A DNA stretch of 64,000 nt from Paractinoplanes atraurantiacus (GTDB lineage: Bacteria; Actinomycetota; Actinomycetes; Mycobacteriales; Micromonosporaceae): positions 124,001-188,000 of the forward strand of contig NZ_OBDY01000007.1 of NCBI RefSeq assembly GCF_900215205.1, given 5' to 3'. A model generated the notes under the pieces. It made no database searches. It had not been told where the DNA came from and saw only the letters and a program-made list of their open reading frames with translations. Positions 58,578 to 64,000 of this stretch are shown in pieces (position 1 is the stretch's first letter; every line of letters starts with the position of its first letter). A program made the translations under genes and the position numbers.

Positions 58578-59500
58578 TTCGACACCTCGTCCGCGGTCAG
58601 AGCCAGGAAAGCGTCTTCCAGGTTGCGGCTCGTGATCTCCAGATCCCGGGCCGCCGTACGGGTCAGCAGATACCGGGCGATCTCGTCGCTGTCCCGGCCG
58701 TGCAGGAAGATCGTCTCGCCGCGGACCTCGGCCTTGTCCACCCCCGCGACCGCCAGGAGCTCGGCCTCGACTGCGCCCGGGAGCGTCGCCCGGACCGTAC
58801 GGCCGGAAGCAAGGGCTTTGACCTCCGACGCCGTGCCGTCGGCGACGACCCGGCCCCGGCGCACGAACACCACCCGGTCCGCGTACGCGTCGGCCTCCTC
58901 CAGATAGTGCGTGGCGAAGATGACCGTGCGGCCGCGGCTGGTGTCCTCCCGGATGGCCGACCAGAACTCGTGCCGGCCGGCCACGTCCATGCCGGTCGTC
59001 GGCTCGTCCAGGATCAGCAGCTCCGGGTCGGGCAGCAACGCCATCGCGAACCGCAGCCGCTGCTGCTGCCCGCCCGAGCACTTGCCCACCAGGCGCTTGC
59101 CGACCTCGGTCAGCCCGGCCCGCTCCAGCGCCGCCTCCGCGTCGGCACGGGAACGGCCGAACAGCACCGCCGTCAACCGCACCGTCTCCTCGACGGTGTA
59201 GTCCTTGAGCAGGGCGCCGGTCTGCATGACGGCCGAGACCAGGCCCAGCTCGACCGCCTCGTGCGGAGCCCGCCCGTAGACGCGGACCGTTCCCTCGGTG
59301 GGCCGCTGCAATCCCAGCAGCATGTCCACCGTCGTGGTCTTGCCGGCCCCGTTCGGGCCCAGCAGCGCGACCACCTCGCCCGGCCGGATGGTCAGGCTGA
59401 TGCCGTCGACGGCGGTGACCGCACCGAAGCGCTTGATGACACCGTCGAGCTCGACCGCGGCCGGCGCGGTCGTCAGTTCAGGTGAAGCCGTGAGGGTCAT
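58574..59500 (-). CDS. ABC transporter ATPase
   Basis: A 308-residue ATPase. Walker A is LLGPNGAGKTTTVDML, Q-loop SAVMQTGALL, signature CSGGQQQRLRFAMALL, Walker B LLILDEPTTGMD, and H-loop VIFATHYLEEA. The C-terminal extension (LEITSRNLEDAFLAL) is the drug-exporter type (DrrA-like). Start ATG 59500 or 59509. First gene of the operon ATPase-permease-kinase-regulator, an arrangement used for inducible drug or lantibiotic export. Confidence 0.94.
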   Translation of the reverse strand: MTLTASPELTTAPAAVELDGVIKRFGAVTAVDGISLTIRPGEVVALLGPNGAGKTTTVDMLLGLQRPTEGTVRVYGRAPHEAVELGLVSAVMQTGALLKDYTVEETVRLTAVLFGRSRADAEAALERAGLTEVGKRLVGKCSGGQQQRLRFAMALLPDPELLILDEPTTGMDVAGRHEFWSAIREDTSRGRTVIFATHYLEEADAYADRVVFVRRGRVVADGTASEVKALASGRTVRATLPGAVEAELLAVAGVDKAEVRGETIFLHGRDSDEIARYLLTRTAARDLEITSRNLEDAFLALTADEVSK

Positions 59501-59595
59501 GCCACTCATCGTCGGCCCGCCCGGACGCCGGCGGCTGGGCCGCCCGTCACCGACCGGCCATGACATCCGTCATCGCAGGAGTCCACAATGTCGCG

Positions 59596-60120
59596 ATGGA
59601 ACCGACCCACAGCGCCCTGATCCTGGCCGTCGGCGAGGCCGAACCGGTCGTCGCCGCGCACCGCGAACGCCTCGACGCCGCCGCGAGCTGGGGCGTGCCC
59701 GCCCACATCACCGTGCTCTACCCGTTCCTGCCGCCCGCCGAGATCGACGAGCACGTGCTGACCGCGCTGACCGGCGTCGCCGCGTCGGTGCCGGCCTTCT
59801 TCTGCACTCTCGAGCGCGTCGACTGGTTCGGCGACAACGTGGTCTGGCTCGCCCCGGCGCCGGCGACGCCGATCGTCACCCTCACTGCCGCCGTCACGGC
59901 CCGATTCCCCGAGATTCTGCCGTACGGCGGGGAGTTCACCGACATCGTGCCCCACCTGACGATCGGGCACGACCACCCCCGCGAGGTCCTGGAAGCGGCC
60001 GCCGCCGACATCACCGCGCACCTGCCGATCCACGCCCGGGTCTCCTCGCTGCGGCTGATCGCCGGACGACCTTCACCGGGCCCGGGCTGGCAGAACTTGG
60101 CCGAGTTCCCGCTGGGCTGA
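59596..60120 (+). CDS. 2H-phosphoesterase / 2'-5' RNA ligase-like protein
   Basis: A 174-residue 2H-phosphoesterase-fold protein with two HxT motifs, AHITVLYPFLPP and PHLTIGHDHP. Related proteins cleave or ligate 2'-5' RNA linkages or hydrolyse cyclic phosphates. ATG 59596 follows CACAAT at 6 nt (leaderless type); AGGAG is too far upstream, and an upstream ATG at 59560 is less likely. Divergent from the ABC operon. Confidence 0.85.
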   Translation: MEPTHSALILAVGEAEPVVAAHRERLDAAASWGVPAHITVLYPFLPPAEIDEHVLTALTGVAASVPAFFCTLERVDWFGDNVVWLAPAPATPIVTLTAAVTARFPEILPYGGEFTDIVPHLTIGHDHPREVLEAAAADITAHLPIHARVSSLRLIAGRPSPGPGWQNLAEFPLG

Positions 60121-60163
60121 TAATGCGTTGCCGCCGGTCACCGGCCGCAGAAGGATCGACGGC

Positions 60164-60961
60164 ATGCGACCTGAGATCCTCGACTACTACGAGCTCGGCG
60201 GCGAGACCGACCGGCTCGGCGCCGGCACCGGCCGGCTCGAGTTCCTGCGCACCTTCGACGTGCTGCACCGCGAACTGCCACCCGCGCCGGCCTCGATCCT
60301 CGACGTCGGCGGCGCCACCGGCGTCTACGCCGAACCGCTGGCCGCCGCCGGCTACCACGTGCACGTCATCGACCCCGTCCCGTCGCATGTGCGCGACGCC
60401 GCGGCCCGCCCCGGCGTCACCGCCCAGGCCGGCGACGCCCGCGACCTGCCCGCCGCCGACGCCAGCGTGGACGCGGTCTTGCTGTTCGGCCCGCTCTACC
60501 ACCTGCTCGACTTCGACGAGCGGCTCACCGCCTGGCGGGAAGCGGCCCGGGTCGTGCGCCCCGGCGGCGTCGTCATCGCCGCCACCATCAGCCGCTACGC
60601 GTCGCTGTTCGACGGCTTCGTCAAGAACTACGCCCTCGACCCGCGCTTCCGGCCGCGCGTCGACCGGGTCCTCGACGACGGCCGGCAGGAAGCCGTCGGC
60701 GAGCTCGGCAACGGCTGGTTCACCAGCTCCTACCTGCACCACCCGTCCGAACCACCGGCCGAAGCGGTCGCCGCCGGCCTGACCGTGCGCCGGCGCGTCG
60801 GCCTGGAGGGCCCGATGGCCATGCTCGGCCCCCGCCTGCACGAGATCCTGGCCGACCCGGCCGAGACCGAGCTGATGCTCGAGATGCTGCGCACCGTCGA
60901 GGAGGAGCCGAGCCTGCTCGGCATCAGCAACCACCTGCTCACGATCGCGGTGCGCCCCTGA
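60164..60961 (+). CDS. SAM-dependent methyltransferase
   Basis: A 265-residue class I methyltransferase: ILDVGGATGVYAEPLAAAGY as motif I, VHVIDPVPSHVRDAAA as motif II, and SVDAVLLFGPLYHLLDFDER downstream. The long region after the fold (WFTSSYLHHPSEPPAEAVAA onwards) may form a substrate lid. ATG 60164 follows AAGGA. Function unknown; monocistronic. Confidence 0.9.
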   Translation: MRPEILDYYELGGETDRLGAGTGRLEFLRTFDVLHRELPPAPASILDVGGATGVYAEPLAAAGYHVHVIDPVPSHVRDAAARPGVTAQAGDARDLPAADASVDAVLLFGPLYHLLDFDERLTAWREAARVVRPGGVVIAATISRYASLFDGFVKNYALDPRFRPRVDRVLDDGRQEAVGELGNGWFTSSYLHHPSEPPAEAVAAGLTVRRRVGLEGPMAMLGPRLHEILADPAETELMLEMLRTVEEEPSLLGISNHLLTIAVRP

Positions 60962-60999
60962 CTTCAGGGACCTTCCGGGCGTTGTGGCACACTCCCGCC

Positions 61000-61548
61000 G
61001 TGGGTGACGAGGGAGGCGGGCTGCAGGCCCGCGCACTGATCGCCGCCGATGGCGGCGAGTGGTCCGGACTGCTGTTCGACAACTCGGTCGTGGGCCTGGA
61101 ACCGGCCCTGACCTGGACGCTGCGCATCCCGTTCGCGCCCGTCGGCGGCGACCCGGTGCTGCTCGAGATCGAATGGCTGCCCGACACCGCCGCCGGCTGG
61201 CAGCGCCTCGCCGGACTGCACGTCTCCAGCGGCTCGTTCGCCGAACCGGCCGAAGCGGTGATCCACCACCACGGGCACCACCGCTACGACCGCGTCGACG
61301 TGCAGGTCACCGCCCAGGACGGCCCGCTGATCACCGCTTCGGTGGCGCTGGCGGGCGACGTGGACGCGCTCGGGCCCGGCGAGATCACCTGCACCGCCGC
61401 GCTGCGGTTCACCGGCATCGACGTACAGCTGCAAGGGGTCTCCAACGCCACCGAGGCGCTGCAAAGACTGGCCGGGCACACCGACACCACGGGCTTGATC
61501 GAAATCGACGACCCGCGAGGCATCGCCTTCCGCTTCGGCCCCGGTTAG
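61000..61548 (+). CDS. uncharacterised soluble protein
   Basis: A 182-residue protein rich in beta-strand-like stretches: ALIAADGGEWSGLLFDN, TWTLRIPFAPVGGDPVLLEI, VIHHHGHHRYDRVDVQV and GEITCTAALRFTGIDVQLQG. No membrane segments. GTG 61000 is preceded by CACACT at 6 nt (leaderless type); TTG 60982 is an alternative. The stop codon is part of the putative -10 of the next gene. No family recognised. Confidence 0.75.
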   Translation: MGDEGGGLQARALIAADGGEWSGLLFDNSVVGLEPALTWTLRIPFAPVGGDPVLLEIEWLPDTAAGWQRLAGLHVSSGSFAEPAEAVIHHHGHHRYDRVDVQVTAQDGPLITASVALAGDVDALGPGEITCTAALRFTGIDVQLQGVSNATEALQRLAGHTDTTGLIEIDDPRGIAFRFGPG

Positions 61549-61551
61549 CGT
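61546..61551 (+). promoter_or_regulatory. -10 element TAGCGT of the hydrolase gene
   Basis: TAGCGT ends 5 nt before the ATG at 61557; its first three bases are the stop codon of the upstream gene. TANNNT match, no Shine-Dalgarno sequence, so a leaderless start. Confidence 0.45.
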
Positions 61552-61556
61552 GAATC

Positions 61557-62090
61557 ATGGCAGACGCAGTGGTCATCCCCGGAGGACGCTACGGCCCGGC
61601 CGCGGGCCTGCTCGCCTACGCCGGAACCGTCCCCGAGAAACGCGGCGCCACCGCCCACGCCCACGAGTGGAGCACCACCCCGCCGCCGCTGCACAGTCAA
61701 GAGATCGAGGCTTGGGTACGCGACCAGGTGAGCCCCGTGCTCGACGGTCTGGGCGGCCCGGCCCTGCTCATCGGCAAGTCCCTGGGCAGCAACGCCGCCC
61801 GCGTCGCGGCCGACCGCGGCCTTCCCGCCGTCTGGCTCACCCCGCTGCTGCACTGCCCGTGGATCGTCGAGGCCCTCGGCCGGGCCACCGCGCCGTGCCT
61901 GCTCGTCGGCGGCACCGCCGACAAACACTGGGACAGCGCCACCGCCCGGCGCCTGAGCCCGTACGTGGTCGAGATCCCCACCGCCGACCACGGCATGTTC
62001 GTCCCCGGCCCGCTGACCGACTCGATCGCCGTGCTGGCCCGCATCGTCGTGGCCGTCGAGGAGTTCCTCGACGAAATCCAGTGGCCCTGA
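61557..62090 (+). CDS. small alpha/beta-hydrolase-fold protein
   Basis: A 177-residue compact hydrolase. LLIGKSLGSNAARVAAD carries the nucleophile Ser in G-x-S-x-G, TAPCLLVGGTADKHWD the acid-loop Asp, and VEIPTADHGMFVPG the His. No lid domain. Substrate unknown. Confidence 0.87.
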   Translation: MADAVVIPGGRYGPAAGLLAYAGTVPEKRGATAHAHEWSTTPPPLHSQEIEAWVRDQVSPVLDGLGGPALLIGKSLGSNAARVAADRGLPAVWLTPLLHCPWIVEALGRATAPCLLVGGTADKHWDSATARRLSPYVVEIPTADHGMFVPGPLTDSIAVLARIVVAVEEFLDEIQWP

Positions 62091-62118
62091 GGATGCCCGC
62101 TGGGCATACTTCACCGTC

Positions 62119-62472
62119 ATGAGCCGCACCATCAGGGTCACCGTGCGTGGCAGCTTCGACAACCTGACCGACGCCCAGCTGGCCGAGCTGGTCGCCGCCC
62201 AGGGCGCCCACGACTTCCTGCACACGCAGTACACCCCCGAGGGCCATTTGACGTACGACCTGCCCGCGCGGCCGTTCTTCACCTTCCGCTTCGCCGAGCA
62301 GGCCGCCGACGACGCCGACGTGCCCAAGGCGGCCGCCCGAGCCGAGGCCAAGGCCGCCTCGTGGATGGCCGCCCGCGGCTATGCGATCAAGAAGGTCACG
62401 TCCCAGACGGTCGACGTCGCGGAAATCCCCCTGGGCAAACGCGGGAAGCGCGAGGCCGCCCGCAAAGGCTGA
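62119..62472 (+). CDS. DUF6204-family protein
   Basis: A 117-residue protein with family blocks: TIRVTVRGSFDNLTDAQLAE, FLHTQYTPEGHLTYDLPARPFF (in parts), and the closing AEIPLGKRGKREAARKG. DUF6204 is an actinobacterial family of unknown function. CATACT (62105-62110) 8 nt before the ATG suggests leaderless transcription. Converges on the phosphotransferase gene 7 bp away. Confidence 0.85.
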   Translation: MSRTIRVTVRGSFDNLTDAQLAELVAAQGAHDFLHTQYTPEGHLTYDLPARPFFTFRFAEQAADDADVPKAAARAEAKAASWMAARGYAIKKVTSQTVDVAEIPLGKRGKREAARKG

Positions 62473-62479
62473 CCCTTGG

Positions 62480-63427
62480 TCAGGCGGCCGCTGCGGGACG
62501 CTCGGCGATCAGCCGGGTCACCAAGGGGCGTAACGCGAGGGCCCGCGCGCGGCGCCAGGCCGCGATCGGCAGGACCACGTCCCGGACCGTCGCCGACCGG
62601 AAACGCCACATGCCGGCCAGGCCGACCACGAACCGCGACGCCTCCGGCGGCAGGTCCTGCAGCAGCCGGTAGGCGCGGTCGGTGGCGACGTGCGGGCCCG
62701 CTTCGTGGCCGCTGGCGACCACGTCGGCGGCCAGCTGGGCCAGGTCGATCCAGGCGGCGCCGGCCGAGGCGTACGCCCAATCAAGCAGTGTCGCCTCTTC
62801 GCCCCGCGCCGTGTTGTCGACCCGGATGTCACGGTGCACCAGGGCGTTCCCGGCCGTCCAGCCCTCCCAGCCGGCCACCATCGCCGCCGCCGGTTCAAGG
62901 TGCTCGCGTTCCCAAGCGTCCTCAGCGCCGACCTCCAGCATCCGCTCCGAGCCGCCCTCGCCGTCGGCCTTCAGCATTCGCTCCCAGCCGTCGAAACCGA
63001 AAAGCCGCTGGGCGACCGGGGCGAAGGCTGCCGGGGCCTGATGGCCGCTGGTCGTGCGGCACGCCCGCGCCACCGCCTCGATGGACGCATCGGTCCACAA
63101 CGCGCCGCCGGCACCCTCGGCCCACGTGGTCACGAGCGCCACCCACGGCCCGCACTCGACGGTGGCCAGCCGCCGCGGCGCCGGCACCGAAACCGGCAGC
63201 TCGTCCAGGATCGCCGACTCCCGCCGCACCATCGCATGGTTGTGCGCCCGCACCCGAGCCGACTCCGCCTTGACGAACACCCGCCGCCCATCGGCCAGCC
63301 GCAACCCCACAGCCGGCCCCGGCGACATACCACCGCGCAGATCCCAGTGACCGGCCGCCGCCGACCCGAGCGCCCGCGCCACCCCGGCCCGCAGCGCCTC
63401 GGGCGTGCTTGCCCAGGCCGCCCTCAC
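62480..63427 (-). CDS. aminoglycoside phosphotransferase-like kinase
   Basis: A 315-residue APH-fold protein. The N-lobe Lys is in GRRVFVKAESARVRAHNHA, the catalytic loop is NALVHRDIRVDNT (HxDxxxxN), and ATLLDWAYASAGAAWIDLA is the metal-binding region. GTG 63427 overlaps the stop of the upstream GNAT gene. Acts on a small molecule; resistance is one possibility. It shares with the 34.5-kb kinase the motif layout but little sequence. Confidence 0.88.
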   Translation of the reverse strand: MRAAWASTPEALRAGVARALGSAAAGHWDLRGGMSPGPAVGLRLADGRRVFVKAESARVRAHNHAMVRRESAILDELPVSVPAPRRLATVECGPWVALVTTWAEGAGGALWTDASIEAVARACRTTSGHQAPAAFAPVAQRLFGFDGWERMLKADGEGGSERMLEVGAEDAWEREHLEPAAAMVAGWEGWTAGNALVHRDIRVDNTARGEEATLLDWAYASAGAAWIDLAQLAADVVASGHEAGPHVATDRAYRLLQDLPPEASRFVVGLAGMWRFRSATVRDVVLPIAAWRRARALALRPLVTRLIAERPAAAA

Positions 63428-63940
63428 CGGCCGACCTGACGAAGATCGATCATGTAGAACAGCAGAGTCCCCCGCTCGTCCCGCTCCACCCGGTCGACCC
63501 GCAACCCCAGCCCTTCCACGATCCGCCGCTTCGCCGCGTTACCGGGCCGGATGGACGACCAGACCCGCCCGAGCCCCGCTGCCCGGCACTCGCCGAGCAC
63601 GGCCCGGGCCGCCTCCGAGGCGTACCCCCGCCCCCGATGCGACCGCCCGATCAGATAGCCGATCTCCGGCTCGGCCGCCCCGGTACGTCCCGTCAACATC
63701 CCGCAGTTCCCGACGAGCACCCCACTCTCGGCGTCCCCGCACGGCGTACCAGCACAGCCCGTACTCCCGCTGGGCGACGCCCCGCCGCTGAATCCACCTC
63801 TCGGTCTGCGCCAGTGCGGTGAACGGCCCACCCCCGATCGTGTGCGTCAGCGGATCAGAGAACAGCTCGTGCAGCTCCACGGCATCCGCTTGTTCGAACT
63901 GCCGCAGCCGCAGCCGCGGCGTCGTCAACGAGGTGCGCAC
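63424..63940 (-). pseudogene. GNAT acetyltransferase gene broken by a homopolymer frameshift
   Basis: The 5' part (GTG 63940) encodes the RimJ-type start SLTTPRLRLRQFEQADAVEL, HTIGGGPFTALAQTERWIQR and CWYAV. The continuation ESGVLVGNCGMLTG, PEIGYLIGRSHRGRGYASEA and SIRPGNAAKRRIVEGLGLR lies in another frame. Removing one base from the CCCC run at 63735-63738 gives VRDAESGV and joins them into a normal 171-residue GNAT. Either a pseudogene or a sequencing error. Confidence 0.75.
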
Positions 63941-64000
63941 CCGCGTCAGACCGGCGGTGTGGTTGCGTCGTGGTCGACGGCCGACGATTCCGGCCACGGG

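Noticed and set aside
1..64000. CRISPR arrays, tRNA or rRNA genes, complete insertion sequences
   Set aside because: No regular short spacer-repeat pattern, no tRNA-like cloverleaf ends, and no transposase gene with flanking inverted repeats were seen by eye.

Overview
This is a very G+C-rich, densely packed actinomycete chromosome segment. Third codon positions are almost all G or C, GTG and TTG starts are common, and neighbouring genes often share ATGA or GTGA overlaps. Many genes seem to have leaderless promoters (a TANNNT hexamer 5-8 nt before the start codon). A FliA/WhiG-type sigma factor, DUF6624 and DUF6204 proteins, paired dynamin-like GTPases and long STAND/WD40 proteins suggest Micromonosporaceae (Actinoplanes-like); that placement is inference. 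I saw no rRNA, tRNA, CRISPR array or complete insertion sequence.

Layout. 0.2-5.5 kb: a minus-strand NRPS-independent siderophore operon (two IucA/IucC-type synthetases and a PLP decarboxylase), followed by an ArsR-like regulator and a small coupled protein. 5.9-11.6 kb: a frameshifted membrane protein, an ABC-F ATPase, uppP coupled to a DUF3626 gene, a frameshifted HEAT-repeat gene and a small membrane protein. 11.7-16.2 kb: a two-gene SIR2-like plus nSTAND-WD40 unit that looks like an NAD-directed conflict or defence system. 16.2-22.1 kb: a MarR/extradiol dioxygenase/GTP cyclohydrolase II operon behind a clear palindrome, divergent from an aldo/keto reductase-methyltransferase-GyrB-like operon, then DUF6624, TPR and NUDIX genes. 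22.1-31.8 kb: a GntR/MFS pair, a dynamin-like GTPase operon, and a divergent large LuxR-type STAND regulator with a 16-bp palindrome in its promoter. 31.8-37.7 kb: HAD and histidine phosphatases, VOC protein, small kinase-like NTPase, aminoglycoside-phosphotransferase-like protein, nucleotidyltransferase and acyltransferase. 37.7-42.0 kb: a gene with a LexA/SOS box, then a coupled GNAT-methyltransferase-methyltransferase-GNAT run. 42.0-44.9 kb: a non-coding gap, a tyrosine recombinase, and an ohr-ohrR operon with an OhrR-type operator. 44.9-48.7 kb: metabolic genes and a 29-residue membrane peptide. 48.8-54.7 kb: a second conflict-type operon (trypsin-like protease, EAD-like/trypsin/degenerate NTPase fusion, STAND ATPase). 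54.7-64 kb: RidA, FliA-like sigma factor, an ABC-transporter/two-component operon, assorted enzymes, and a GNAT gene broken by a homopolymer frameshift.

The most interesting content is the two STAND-type effector operons. Each pairs a putative toxic effector (SIR2 NADase or serine protease) with a STAND NTPase and a repeat sensor region, the architecture of conflict systems of multicellular bacteria. The paired dynamin-like operon may also be immunity related, less certainly. Three genes carry single-base frameshifts, so either pseudogenes or residual sequencing errors are present.
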